Below, one piece after another: positions 1 to 11,089 of a stretch of 64,000 bases of DNA; within the stretch, counting starts at the first letter, position 1, and each line of letters opens with the position of its first letter. The notes below the pieces were generated by a model, which saw nothing but the letters and a program-made list of their open reading frames with translations, was not told the DNA's origin and did not search any database. Source of the stretch: Zea mays (lineage: Eukaryota > Streptophyta > Magnoliopsida > Poales > Poaceae); contig NC_050096.1 of NCBI RefSeq assembly GCF_902167145.1, positions 78,984,683 to 79,048,682 on the forward strand, given 5' to 3'. The translations under genes and the position numbers were made by a program.

Positions 1-417
1 CTTTGCTCTGACTCTGCAGACGACCGTTGGCGCGAAGTAGTCGTTGCTCCGCTGGCACACCGGACAGTCCGGTGCGCCACCGGACACTGTCCGGTGCTAC
101 ACCGGACAGTCTGGTGAATTATGGCGGAGCGGCCTCCAGAATTCCCGAAGGTGAGCAGTTCAGAGTTGGAGTCCGTGGTGCACCGGACACTGTCCGGTGG
201 CACACCGGACAGTCCGGTGTGCCAGACCAGGGCACACTTCGGCTGACTTTTGCTCTCTATATTTGAATCCTTTTTCGGTCTTTTTATTGGTTTGTTGTGA
301 ACCTTTGGCACCTGTAGAACTCATAATCTAGAGCAAACTAGTTAGTCCAATTATTTGTGTTGGGCAATTCAACCACCAAAATTCATTAGGAAAAGGTGTA
401 AGCCTATTTCCCTTTCA
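1..417 (-). repeat. Element A 3' LTR, partial
   Basis: It matches the outer end of the 5' LTR (about 8555-8900), reaching its TG end (minus strand) at 417 directly next to a polypurine tract. Compared with the other LTR it carries two extra blocks, about 42 bp near 75-117 and about 21 bp near 196-216. Both blocks consist of palindromic GGAC-N-GTCC units. About 700 bp of this LTR lie beyond the window. Confidence 0.93.
62..215. repeat. Array of GGAC(N)GTCC palindromes, 21-bp spaced
   Basis: Palindromic sites in the element A LTR are centred at 66, 87, 108 and, after a gap, 190 and 211. Neighbouring centres within each group are exactly 21 bp apart. The full sites extend to CACCGGAC-N-GTCCGGTG. 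Palindromes in maize Sirevirus LTRs are known; the spacing was counted here from the sequence. Confidence 0.85.
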
Positions 418-1852
418 ATCTCCCCCTTTTTGGTGATTGATGCCAACACAAACCAAAGCAAATATAGAAGTGCATAATTGAACTAGTTTGCAAAATGTAA
501 GTGCAAAGGATACTAAGGTTTGAATCAATAAATTCTCATAAGATGCGCATGGATTGATTTCTTTATTTTTAACATTTTGGACCACGCTTGCACCACATAT
601 TTTGTTTTTGCAAATTCTTTTGTAAATTCTTTTCAAAGTCCTTTTGCAAATAGTCAAAGGTAAATGAATAAGATTTTGAGAAGCATTTTCAAGATTTGAA
701 ATTTTCTCCCCCTGTTTCAAATGCTTTTCCTTTGACTAAACAAAACTCCCCCTTAATCAAATCCTCCTCTTAGTGTTCAAGAGGGTTTTAGATATTAGTT
801 TTGAAGGGGTTTGTTGGGACTGTGCTTCGTCGCCGAAGGTCTTGTAGGAAGAAGCAGTTTTCGGCTGAAGCTGTTCGTATGAGATGACTGAAGGTTCCTC
901 TTCATGAAGCTTCGGAATTTACAAACCGACATAAAAGTAGAATGACCTTTTAGTCCATAAGTGTTTGAGTCACCGTTGTAATCCCTTATGAGGGACATAA
1001 TTGTAATTCCTCACAGGCTACGCCCTGTGCCTATAAATAGGTGAACAGTACCTCTGTACTGTTCACGCAATCTTGTGATCACTGGCACATTACGCTGGAA
1101 TTATTGCTTTCTGCTAAGACGAAGGTATAAATGTATCTAAATATTATGTTTCAATATTTAGGTTCATGTAACAAAATATATGTGAATATTGTTATTCATT
1201 TTCGGCATGTCTTTCTATAATGCCTTGTGTTTTACATTTTACTTCATATTATTTTTCAAGTCTGATCACGAAGGTATGACCTTCGTGATATTTTGTTTAT
1301 GGCCTTCGTCCGAAGCTCATTAAATCCTTGGGGAGATAATGCTTCCGCGGACGAAGGGCATTAATATTTAACATTTTATGTTGCCTTGTTCTTAATTCAT
1401 AGCATTTGAGAACAAGTCCCCAACAGGGTTGTACCAATTTGAAATTCTATCAAAAGTAAGATACCGATTGAAAAATCATCAATTGAAAAATGTTTTCTTA
1501 ACTCAAATTTTTTGAAATTGGTGGTGGTGCGGTCCTTTTGCTTTGGGCTAATACTTTCTCCCCCTTTGGCATGAATCGCCAAAAACGGATACTTGAGTGA
1601 AATATAAGCCCTTTTACTTTCTCTCCCTATGGTAAATAACATAAGAGTGAAGATTATACCAAAGTTGGAGAGTTGCTCGGAGCAACGGCGAAGGATGAGT
1701 AATTTGATGGAGTGGAAGCCTTTGTCTTCGCCGAGGACTCCAATTCCCTTTCAATCTATGACTTAGCATGAAATTCACTTGAAAACACATTAGTCATAGC
1801 ATATAAAAGAGATATGATCAAAGGTATATTAATGAGCTATGTGTGCAAAACA
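418..1852 (-). other. Element A 3' noncoding region with repeated polypurine tracts (multi-PPT)
   Basis: On the minus strand this stretch, between the pol stop and the 3' LTR, contains several G-rich purine tracts of the AAAGGGGGAG type: next to the LTR at about 419-430, and at about 706-716, 746-754 and 1558-1567. Only the LTR-adjacent copy is in the position to prime plus-strand synthesis. Multiple PPT copies are a described Sirevirus feature. No env-like ORF is present. Solo LTR B (812-1425) is inserted here. Confidence 0.75.
812..1425 (+). mobile_element. Element B: solo LTR, same Ty3/gypsy family as element F
   Basis: This 614-bp unit starts TGTTGGGAC, ends CCCCAACA and is flanked by the perfect 5-bp repeat GGGTT (807-811 and 1426-1430). 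Its reverse complement begins like the LTRs of element F (shared TGTTGGGGACTTGTTCTCAA). It carries the same TATA context (GCCTATAAATAGG at about 1030) and the same GAACAGTA motif. Transcription would read on the plus strand. No internal region is attached, so it is a solo LTR left by LTR-LTR recombination. Confidence 0.93.
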
Positions 1853-4800
1853 TCAAAAGAAATTCCGAGAATCAAGAATATTTAGCTCATGCCTAAGTTT
1901 GTTAAATGTTTGTTCATCTAGTGGCTTGGTAAAGATATCGGCTAATTGTTCTTTGGTGTTAATATACGCAATCTCGATATCCCCCTTTTGTTGGTGATCC
2001 CTTAGAAAATGATACCGAATGGCTATGTGTTTAGTGCGGCTATGTTCAACGGGATTATCTGCCTTGCGGATTGCACTCTCATTATCACATAAAAGAGGAA
2101 CTTTGGTTAATTTGTAACCATAGTCCCTAAGGGTTTGCCTCATCCAAAGTAATTGTGCGCAACAATGGCCTGCGGCAATATACTCGGCTTCGGCGGTAGA
2201 AAGAGCTACGGAATTTTGCTTCTTTGAAGCCCAAGACACCAGGGATCTTCCCAAGAACTGGCAAGTCCCCGATGTGCTCTTTATATTATTTTTACACCTC
2301 GTCCAATCGGCATCCGAATAACCAGTTAAATCAAATGTGGATCCCCTAGGGTACCAAAGGCCAAACTTAGGAGTATAAACTAAATATCTCAAGATTCGTT
2401 TTATGGCCCTAAGGTGAGCTTCCTTAGGATCGGCTTGGAATCTTGCACACATGCATACGGAAAGCATAATATCCGGTCGAGATGCACATAAATAAAGCAA
2501 AGATCCTATCATCGACCGGTATACCTTTTGATCTACGGATTTATCTCCTGTGTCGAGGTCGAGATGCCCATTGGTTCCCATGGGTGTCTTGATGGGCTTG
2601 GCATCCTTCATCCCAAACTTGTTTAGAATGTCTTGAATATACTTCGTTTGGCTAATGAAGGTGCCCTCTTGGAGTTGCTTCACTTGAAATCCTAAGAAGT
2701 ACTTCAACTCCACCATCATAGACATCTCGAATTTTTGTGTCATAATCCTACTAAATTCCTCACATGTAGATTCGTTAGTAGACCCAAATATAATATCATC
2801 AACATAAATTTGGCATACAAACAAATCATTTGCAAGAGTTTTAGTAAATAAAGTAGGATCGGCCTTTCCGACTTTGAAGCCATTAGTGATAAGGAAGTCT
2901 CTTAGGCATTCATACCATGCTCTTGGGGCTTGCTTGAGCCCATAAAGCGCCTTAGAGAGTTTATATACATAGTTAGGGTACTCACTATCTTCAAAGCTGG
3001 GAGGTTGCTCAACATAGACCTCCTCCTTGATTGGTCCATTTAGGAAGGCACTCTTCACGTCCATTTGGTAAAGCTTGAAGCCATGGTAAGTAGCATAGGC
3101 AAGTAAAATGCGAATTGATTCTAGCCTAGCTACGGGTGCATAGGTTTCACCGAAATCCAAACCTTCGACTTGTGAATATCCCTTGGCCACAAGTCGGGCT
3201 TTGTTCCCTGTCACCACACCATGCTCATCTTGCTTGTTGCAGAAAACCCACTTGGTTCCTACAACATTTTGGTTAGGACGTGAAACTAAATGCCAAACCT
3301 CATTCCTAGTGAAGTTGTTGAGCTCCTCTTGCATTGCCATCACCCAATCCGAATCTTGAAGTGCTTCCTCTACCTTGTGTGGCTCAATAGAGGAAACAAA
3401 AGAGTAATGTTCACAAAAATGAGCAACACGAGATCGAGTAGTTACCCCCTTTTGAATATCGCCGAGGATGGTGTTCACGGGGTGATCTCGTTGTATTGCT
3501 TGGTGGACTATTGGGTGTGGTGGCCTTGTAACTTGTTTATCTTCCTCATCTTGATCATGGGCATCTCCCCCTTGATCATTGCTCTCCTCTTGAGGTGGCT
3601 CATCTTCCTGATCTTTTCCTTCATCATCTTGAGCCTCATCCTCATCCTGAGTTGGTGGAGATGCTTGCATGGAGGAAGATGGTTGATCTTGTGCATTTGG
3701 AGGATCTTCGGATTCTTTAGGACACACATCCCCAATGGACATGTTCCTTAGCGTGACGCACGGAGCCTCTTCATCATCTAGCTCATCAAGATCAACTTGC
3801 TCTACTTGAGAGCCGTTAGTCTCATCAAACACAATGTCACAAGAAACTTCAACTAGTCCAGAGGACTTGTTAAAGACTCTATATGCCCTTGTGTTTGAAT
3901 CATATCCTAGTAAAAAGCCTTGTACATCCTTAGGAGCAAATTTAGATTTTCTACCTCTTTTAACAAGAATAAAGCATTTGCTACCAAAGACTCTAAAATA
4001 TGAAACATTGGGCCTTTTACCGGTTAGGAGTTCGTATGATGTCTTCTTGAGGATTCGGTGTAGATATAATCGGTTGATGGCGTAGCATGCGGTGTTGACT
4101 GCCTCGGCCCAAAACCGATCCGAAGTCTTGTATTCATCAAGCATGGTCCTTGCCATGTCCAATAGAGTTCGATTCTTCCTCTCCACTACACCATTTTGTT
4201 GTGGTGTGTAGGGAGAAGAGAACTCATGCTTGATGCCCTCCTCCTCAAGGAAGCCTTCAATTTGTGAGTTCTTGAACTCCGTCCCGTTGTCGCTTCTTAT
4301 TTTCTTGATCCTTAAGCCGAACTCGTTTTGAGCCCGTCTCAAGAATCCCTTTAATGTCTCTTGGGTATGAGATTTTTCCTGCAAAAAGAACACCCAAGTG
4401 AAGCGAGAATAATCATCCACAATAACTAGACAGTACTTACTCCCGTCGATGCTTATGTAAGCAATCAGGCCGAATAGGTCCATGTGTAGGAGCTCGAGTG
4501 GCCTGTCAGTCGTCATGATGTTCTTGTGTGGATGATGAACACCAACTTGCTTCCCTGCCTGACATGCGCTACAAATCTTGTCTTTCTCAAAATGAACATT
4601 TGTTAGTCCCAAAATGTGTTCTCCCTTTAGAAGCTTGTGAAGATTCTTCATTCCAACATGTGCTAGTCGGCGATGCCAGAGCCAGCCCATGTTAGTCTTA
4701 GCAATCAAGCAGGTGTCGAATTCAGCTCTATCAAAATCTACTAAGTATAGCTGACCCTCTAACACTCCCTTAAAGGCTATTGAATCATCACTTCTTCTAA

Positions 4801-5107
4801 AGACAGTAACACCTATATCCGTAAAAAGACAGTTGTAACCCATTTTACATAATTGTGAAACTGAAAGCAAGTTATAATCTAAAGAATCTACAAGAAAAAC
4901 ATTGGAAATGGAATGGTCAGGAGATATAGCAATTTTACCCAATCCTTTGACCAAACCTTGATTTCCATCCCCGAATGTGATAGCTCGTTGGGGATCTTGG
5001 TTTTTCTCGTAGGAGGAGAACATCTTCTTCTCCCCTGTCATATGGTTTGTGCACCCGCTATCGATGATCCAACTTGAGCCCCGGATGCATAAACCTACAA
5101 AACAAAT
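1853..5107 (-). CDS. pol: Element A pol: protease-integrase-reverse transcriptase-RNase H, open frame
   Basis: The frame is open for about 1,085 codons after the gag stop; the first Met is at 5041. It begins with a retropepsin segment holding an Asp-Ser-Gly site (near 5063). Counting from Met 5041, a GAG-pre-integrase zinc region (about 120-165) is followed by the integrase core with HMDLFG (Asp about 188), SDNGTEF (Asp about 252) and VVERKNR (Glu about 287), giving the usual D..D(35)E spacing. Reverse transcriptase follows with YVDDIIFG near residue 745. RNase H follows with YSDADW (about 910) and AEAEY (about 950). Length and order fit Sirevirus pol. No frameshift or stop is present. It lies in the same frame as gag, separated by a UAA at 5108-5110. 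Confidence 0.93.
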   Translation of the reverse strand: MCFVGLCIRGSSWIIDSGCTNHMTGEKKMFSSYEKNQDPQRAITFGDGNQGLVKGLGKIAISPDHSISNVFLVDSLDYNLLSVSQLCKMGYNCLFTDIGVTVFRRSDDSIAFKGVLEGQLYLVDFDRAEFDTCLIAKTNMGWLWHRRLAHVGMKNLHKLLKGEHILGLTNVHFEKDKICSACQAGKQVGVHHPHKNIMTTDRPLELLHMDLFGLIAYISIDGSKYCLVIVDDYSRFTWVFFLQEKSHTQETLKGFLRRAQNEFGLRIKKIRSDNGTEFKNSQIEGFLEEEGIKHEFSSPYTPQQNGVVERKNRTLLDMARTMLDEYKTSDRFWAEAVNTACYAINRLYLHRILKKTSYELLTGKRPNVSYFRVFGSKCFILVKRGRKSKFAPKDVQGFLLGYDSNTRAYRVFNKSSGLVEVSCDIVFDETNGSQVEQVDLDELDDEEAPCVTLRNMSIGDVCPKESEDPPNAQDQPSSSMQASPPTQDEDEAQDDEGKDQEDEPPQEESNDQGGDAHDQDEEDKQVTRPPHPIVHQAIQRDHPVNTILGDIQKGVTTRSRVAHFCEHYSFVSSIEPHKVEEALQDSDWVMAMQEELNNFTRNEVWHLVSRPNQNVVGTKWVFCNKQDEHGVVTGNKARLVAKGYSQVEGLDFGETYAPVARLESIRILLAYATYHGFKLYQMDVKSAFLNGPIKEEVYVEQPPSFEDSEYPNYVYKLSKALYGLKQAPRAWYECLRDFLITNGFKVGKADPTLFTKTLANDLFVCQIYVDDIIFGSTNESTCEEFSRIMTQKFEMSMMVELKYFLGFQVKQLQEGTFISQTKYIQDILNKFGMKDAKPIKTPMGTNGHLDLDTGDKSVDQKVYRSMIGSLLYLCASRPDIMLSVCMCARFQADPKEAHLRAIKRILRYLVYTPKFGLWYPRGSTFDLTGYSDADWTRCKNNIKSTSGTCQFLGRSLVSWASKKQNSVALSTAEAEYIAAGHCCAQLLWMRQTLRDYGYKLTKVPLLCDNESAIRKADNPVEHSRTKHIAIRYHFLRDHQQKGDIEIAYINTKEQLADIFTKPLDEQTFNKLRHELNILDSRNFF

Positions 5108-7741
5108 TTAGTTCTTGATTTTAGGTACCCAAACGGTTTTGGGTCCTTTGACATTAGATACAAGAACTTTGGGTACCCAAACACAAGTCTTTGATCCCTT
5201 GTGTTTGCCCCCAACATACTTGGCAACTACCTTGCTGGATTTGTTAGTCAAAACATAAGATGCATCAATAGTTTTAAATGAAATGTTAGAATAATTTGAT
5301 GCAATAGGAGTTTTCTTCTTAGGCAATTTAGCACGGGTTGATTGGCTAGAGCTAGATGTCTCACCCTTATACATAAAGGCATGATTAGGGCCAGAGTGAG
5401 ACTTCCTAGAGTGAATTCTCCTAATATTGTGCTCGGGATAACCGGCAGGGTACAAAATATAACCCTCGTTATCCTGAGGCATGGGAGCCTTGCCCTTAAC
5501 AAAGTTTGACAATCTTTTAGGAGGGGCATTAAGTTTGACATTGTCTCCCTTTTGGAAGCCAATGCCATCCTTGATGCCAGGGCGTCTCCCACTATAAAGC
5601 ATGTTTCTAGCAAATTTAAATTTTTCATTTTCTAAGTCATGCTCATTAATTTTGGCATTAAGTTGAGCTATGTGATCATTTTGTTTCTTAATTAAAGCTA
5701 GGTGATCATGAATAGCATCAACATTAATGTCTCTACATCTAGTACAAATGGAAATATGCTCAACGGTAAATGTAGAGGGTTTGCAAGATTTTAGTTCAAC
5801 AATCTTAGCATGTAAAATGTCATTGTCACTTCTAAGATTTGAAATGGTAACATTGCAAACATCTAATTCCTTAGCCTTAGCAATTAATTTTTCATTCTCG
5901 TTTCTAAGGCTAGCAAGAGAGACATTCAATTCTTCAATCCTAGCAAGTAAACTAACATTATCATCTCTAAGATTGGAAATTGAATCATTGCAAACATTTG
6001 AATCAACCTCAGCAATTATTTTAGCATTCTTATTTCTAAGGTTGGCAATAATATCATGGCAAGTACTTAGCTCACTAGATAGTTTTTCACATTTTTCTAC
6101 TTCTAGAGCGTAAGCATTTTTAACCTTAACATGCTTCTTGTTTTCCTTAATTAGGAAGTCCTCTTGGGTGTCCAAGAGTTCATCCTTCTCATGAATAGCA
6201 CTAATTAATTCATTTAACTTCTCTTTTTATTGCATGTTTAGGTTGGCAAAAAGAGTGCGCAAATTATCCTCTTCATCACTAGAATTATCCTCATCACTAG
6301 AGGTTGCATATTTAGTGGAGGATTTTGATTTTACCTTCTTCTTTTTGCCGTCCTTTGCCATGAGGCACTTGTGGCCGACGTTGGGGAAGAGGAGTCCTTT
6401 GGTGACGGCGATGTTGGCGGCGTCCTCGTCGGAGGAGGAGCCGGTGGAGCTCTCGTCGGAGTCCCACTCGCGGCACACATGGGCATCGCCGCCCCTCTTC
6501 TTGTGGTACCTCTTCTTTTCTCTCCTCTTGCCCTTCTTGTCGTTATCCCTGTCACTGTCACTTGATAATGGACATTTTGCAATAAAGTGGCCAGGCTTAC
6601 CACACTTGTAGCACACTTTCTTGGAGCGGGATTTGTAGTCCTTCCCCCTCCTTTACTTGATGATTTAGCGGAAACTCTTGATGATGAGCGCCATCTCCTC
6701 ATTGTCGAGCTTGGAGGCGTCAATGGGGAGTCTATTTGATGTAGACTCTTCCTTCTTTTCCTCCGTCGCCTTGAATGCGACCGGTTGTGCTTCGGGCGTG
6801 GAGGAGGCATCTTGCTCGATGATTTTCTTTGAGCCTTTGATCATCAACTCAAAGCTCACAAATTTTCCTATTACTTCCTCGGGAGACATTAGTGTATATC
6901 TAGGATCACCACGTATTAATTGAACTTGCGTAGGGTTAAGAAAAACGAGTGATCTAAGAATAACCTTGACCATTTCATGGTCATCCCATTTGGTGCTCCC
7001 GAGGTTGGGCACTTGGTTCACCAAGGTCTTGGGCCGGTTGTACATCTCTTGTGGCTCCTCCCCTTGGCGAAGCCTGAAGCAACCGAGCTCCCCCTCGATC
7101 GTCTCCCGCTTGGTGATTTTTGTCACCTCGTCTCCTTCGTGCGCGGTCTTGAGTACGTCCCAAATTTCCTTGGAGCTCTTCAATCCTTGCACCTTGTTAT
7201 ACTCCTCTCGACTTAGAGAGGTGAGGACTATAGTGGTGGCTTGGGAGTTGAAGTGCACGATTTGGGCCACCTCGTCCTCATCATAATCTTCATCCCCTAC
7301 GGATGGTACTTGTACACTAAACTCAACAACAACCCATATGCTTTTGTGGAGTGAGGTTAGGTGATATCTCATCATATCACTCCACCTAGAATAATCTTCA
7401 CCGTCAAATGTCGGTGGTTTGCCTAGTGGGACAGAAAGTAATGGAGTATGCTTAGGAATGCGAGGATAGTGTAGGGGGATCTTACTATACTTCTTGCGCT
7501 CTTGGCGCTTAGAAGTGACGGACGCGGCGTCGGATCTGGATGTAGAGGGCGAGGAAGAATCAGTCTCATAGTAGACCACTTTCTTCATTTTCTTCTTCTT
7601 CTCGCCACTCTTGTGCGATCGAATGCGTGAAGGGGATCCATCTTTCTTCTTGTTGGCGGACTCCCTTGATGGAGCCTTCCCGTGGCTTGTAGCGGACTTC
7701 TCGCCGTCGATCACCATCTTCTTGGCGTGATCTCCCGACAT
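5108..7741 (-). pseudogene. gag: Element A gag with internal stop codons
   Basis: Gag starts at the ATG at 7741, about 36 bp from the PBS. The N-terminal part has Lys/Ser-rich stretches and a copia-type gag domain (roughly 7450-6850). It is followed by a C-x2-C-x4-H-x4-C knuckle at about 6613-6572, an acidic Ser/Asp region and a long heptad-rich coiled coil (about 6170-5600), then a basic tail. In-frame UAA codons lie at 6665-6667, 6653-6655 and 6227-6229 before the terminal UAA at 5108-5110. The first is shared with element C; the second aligns with CAA in C. The copy therefore cannot make full-length Gag without readthrough. Confidence 0.88.
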
Positions 7742-7776
7742 CACTTCGAGCGGTTAAGCTCTAATGAAGCACCGGA

Positions 7777-7787
7777 CTCTGATACCA
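7777..7787 (-). promoter_or_regulatory. Element A primer-binding site (initiator Met-tRNA type)
   Basis: On the minus strand the sequence TGGTATCAGAG follows the 5' LTR end by two bases. It is complementary to the 3' end of plant initiator tRNA-Met, the usual copia primer. It fixes the orientation of element A. Confidence 0.9.
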
Positions 7788-7789
7788 AT

Positions 7790-8900
7790 TGAAAAGTCGC
7801 CTAGAGGGGGGTGAATAGGGCGAATCTGAAATTTATAAACTTAAGCACAACTACAAGCCGGGTTAGCGTTAGAAATATGAATGAGTCCGAGAGAGAGGGC
7901 AAAAACAAATCGCAAGCAAATAAAGAGTGAGACACAAGGATTTGTTTTACCGAGGTTCGGTTCTTGCAAACCTACTCCCCGTTGAGGTGGTCACAAAGAC
8001 CGGGTCTCTTTCAACCCTTTCCCTCTCTCAAACGGTCACTTAGACTGAGTGAGCTTCTCTTCTCAATCAAACGGGACACAAAGTCCCCGCAAGGACCACC
8101 ACACAATTGGTGTCTCTTGCCTCGGTTACAATTGAGTTGATCACAAGAAAGAATGAGAAAAAGAAGCAATCCAAGCGCAAGAGCTCAAATTAACACAAGT
8201 CACTCTCTCACTAGTCACTATTTGATTGTGAATGATCTATGGACTTGGGAGAGGATTTGATCTCTTTGGTGTGTCTTGTATTGAATGTTATAGCTCTTGT
8301 AAGGTGTGGGAAGTCAGAAAACTTGGATGCAATGAATGGTGGGTGGTTGGGGGTGTTTATAGCCCCAACCACCAAACTAGCCGTTTGGTGAAGACTGTTG
8401 TCGCATGGCGCACCGGACAGTCCGGTGCGCCTGTCACGTCACCTGGCCGTTGGATTCCGACCGTTGGAGCTTCTGTCTTCTGGGCCACTGGACAGTCCGG
8501 TGGTGCACCGGACAGGCACTGTTCAGTGTCCGGTGCGCCATCTGGCTCTGCTCTGACTCTGCAGACGACCGTTGGCGCGAAGTAGCCGTTGCTCCGCTAG
8601 CACACCGGACAGTCCGGTGAATTATAGCGGAGCGGCCTCCAGAATTCCCGAAGGTGAGCAGTTCAGAGTTGGAGTCCCTGGTGCACCGGACACTGTCCGG
8701 TGCGCCATACCAGGGCACACTTCGGCTGACTTTTGCTCTCCACATTTGAATCCTTTTTCGGTCCTTTTATTGGTTTGTTGTGAACCTTTGGCACCTGTAG
8801 AACTCATAATCTAGAGCAAACTAGTTAGTCCAATTACTTGTGTTGGGCAATTCAACCACCAAAATCCATTAGGAAAAGGTGTAAGCCTATTTCCCTTTCA
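7790..8900 (-). repeat. Element A 5' LTR
   Basis: This 1,111-bp LTR has TGAAAG...TTTCA termini, read on the minus strand from 8900 down to 7790. It contains several CACCGGAC-N-GTCCGGTG palindromes (for example about 8408-8430, 8490-8531, 8600-8616 and 8682-8703). Its inner end carries the CCTATTCACCCC...CTAGGCGAC motif common to this group, followed by the PBS. Confidence 0.95.
8342..8373 (-). promoter_or_regulatory. Element A LTR TATA box inside an inverted repeat
   Basis: On the minus strand CTATAAACAC lies between perfect 11-bp complementary arms (GGTGGTTGGGG at 8342-8352 and CCCCAACCACC at 8363-8373). The LTR promoter TATA box is therefore in the loop of a potential stem-loop. The same arrangement occurs in element C. 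Confidence 0.75.
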
Positions 8901-11089
8901 AAAACCCGCTACGGTTTCTGAGAAGGGCAATATAGGAATCCCTCGTCCGAAAAGCCATCGCAGCATGATCGACCCGAGAACCTCCCTATACACAGCAGCT
9001 CTACTGTCCTTGCCCTTTCGGGTAAGGTAGTCCTCCACTAGCTTTCCTAATTAGTCAGTTAAGGGCATCCCATTCCACCCTTGTGGTAGCACAGATATCT
9101 CAAGTTAAGCTTCATGTTCCAATTAACACAATGATCTTATTACGAACAATAATTAAAATAACAACATAACTGGAACATGATCATAATGTAACATTAATCC
9201 CAAAGTTAGGTAGAGCAATAGCCAAACTACCCAAAAGTTCAGTGGTAAACAAGGTGTGAGATAAACAAATCTAGGGAAACCTGTTAGGTCCCATCAAATT
9301 AACCTAAGCATGTCACACTGATTAACATGAACATTATTGGGTAAAGAGAAAAGTGATCAAGGGCACAACTTGCCTTAGATTCGAGATTCTCAGGTACCAA
9401 CTTGGTCTTCAAGTGACCCGTAACCTCGTTGCTAATCGTAGCAATACAAACAAACATGGTATATGCAAAATTAACATCATACCAAACATAAGAATAAACC
9501 GCATAATAATGCTCTACATATCGTAACGAGATCGTAGGTTCGAGAATTACTAAATTCGGAGTTACAGTAAAAGAGTTATCATTTTCCGAAGATTTACTAA
9601 ATTCGAAGATAAACAAATTTAATATCAATATAATGCAACTAGAATGGATCAAAAAGGAGTTAATATGAATTAAACAAGTTTTTGGAATAATTTGTATACT
9701 AAAAATCATTTTCTGATTTAATTCTGAATTTTTCCTAATGACTTTGGACTGCGAACGTAATTACCCAAGAGCACAGGGTCCAACTTGTGAAAAATAGGAC
9801 CGATCTGTAATACTCTTTATATTGTCGTGGACGACAGGTTAGTTTGCCAAAAGTACAGGGACTTATATCGTAACGAGCTCGCAGATGAGGCGGTTGCAAC
9901 GACCACCGAGATCACCGGAGGGGGGAGTTGTTAAGGGTGTGTTTGGTTTAACTTTTGGCTTTGGCTTTTGCCCCCCTAAAAGCCAAAAGCCAACCAAAGG
10001 GCTGGATCCACGAAGCAGCTTTTCTTAAAAGCCGACTTTATCGTAGTGCAAATCTGAAAGCACCCCTGGACCTGCTTTTAGTGGCTTTTCGGATGGAACT
10101 ATGAAAACATATATCGAAGAATTTTTAATGGCTTTTAATGGTTTCCACCAAACGGTTTTTAGCTTTTTAACAGCTCACAGTCTACAGCAGCTTTTTCCAC
10201 AGCTCACAGCCCACAGCAACTTTTTCACAACCACAGTCCAACCAAACAGACCCTAATCTTCGTGCAAATCCAGCTCGGACTCCTGTTCACAGCCGAACCA
10301 ATCCAGCGGAGACGAGGTGCCTGACGGTGAAGGCCCACAGGTAAGCGAGTTTGCGGTGCGCGCTGTATGAAGTGAGGTCGGCATGTGGGCCAGCCATGTC
10401 GGTATCAGCGACAACGGTTCACGCGGTGGCATGTACTGGCACACGGGCCCACATAACATCGATAGAGGCAACGTGTGCATGGGGGAGAACGGCTAGAGGC
10501 CGCCAGGTGGGGCTAGGCCGTCGGCACCAGGCCCAAGTCAAACGTAGTGGGAGATAGGCCGAGTTGGGTATCATTTGGGCCCATGAGGTTGGTCTTCTTC
10601 TCTTTTTCTTTTTCCTTTATATTCTCTTTTCTATTTCCAATTAGAAATAGTCAAACCAAATTCAAATTTCTGTTTTGAATTTCAGATTCCCAATCTCAAC
10701 ATAATCCTAATGTGAATATAAATCCTACTATTTTTAATATTATTATTCAGTCTCCGTCCCATTTTTTTAATTCTAACAATAATTGACTTTATTAAAAATT
10801 TCTTTTCTCATTTTCTGTTGTATATTTTCATTTGTAATTTGAGGTCAAATTTGAGTTATGATTTCTTTATTTCAACAAAATGTATCACCACAAACACATC
10901 AATATGAGATGCACATTTTTTGTATTTATTTATTGGTTACTTGACTAATTTAATACCATTATCTGATTATGAAAAGGAAGGGAACTAATAAATCTCCAAA
11001 GGCTTCAAAAATTCCCAAAATACTAACATAACTATATTTATTTGTTTATATCATTATTTTCTCTGATCCAAATTTTTGGGCTTTACAGT
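8901..11089. repeat. Relic of a long gypsy-type LTR (host of element A insertion)
   Basis: No credible coding region is visible. Phrases such as TTAAGGGCATCCCATTCCACC (about 9060) and the ACTTGCCTTAGA...CTCAGG context (about 9370) recur in similar order in the long LTR D (about 13262-13620), so this is probably a diverged LTR of the same broad Del/Tekay-like type. A Tourist-like MITE sits at 9935-10253. Limits are approximate: the left limit is where element A ends, the right limit is a possible ...TTACA end near 11089. Confidence 0.45.
9935..10253. mobile_element. Tourist-like (PIF/Harbinger) MITE
   Basis: This 319-bp element has terminal inverted repeats GGGTGTGTTTGGTT and, inverted at the right end, GGGTCTGTTTGGTT (one mismatch in 14). 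It is flanked by the 3-bp duplication TAA (9932-9934 and 10254-10256), the target size typical of PIF/Harbinger. It has no ORF and is rich in AAAAGCC/GGCTTTT motifs. Confidence 0.85.

Larger units (their letters stand above)
1..8900 (-). mobile_element. Element A: Sirevirus-type Ty1/copia retrotransposon (Opie/Ji group), truncated by window start
   Basis: The element reads on the minus strand: 5' LTR 7790-8900, PBS, gag 7741-5108, pol 5107-1853, 3' noncoding region, then the first 417 bp of the 3' LTR before the window edge. The gene order PR-INT-RT-RNaseH is that of Ty1/copia. The long gag with a zinc knuckle and coiled coil, the repeated G-rich polypurine tracts and the palindrome-rich LTRs are Sirevirus hallmarks. 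The right flank is AAAAC at 8901-8905; the matching TSD copy lies outside the window. Solo LTR B interrupts the 3' noncoding part. The Opie/Ji assignment is from memory of maize families and is less certain than the Sirevirus assignment. Confidence 0.92.

Noticed and set aside
418..1852. Env-like gene expected in some Sireviruses downstream of pol
   Set aside because: Once solo LTR B is removed only about 0.8 kb remains, filled by polypurine tracts and short stop-rich frames; element C likewise has none.
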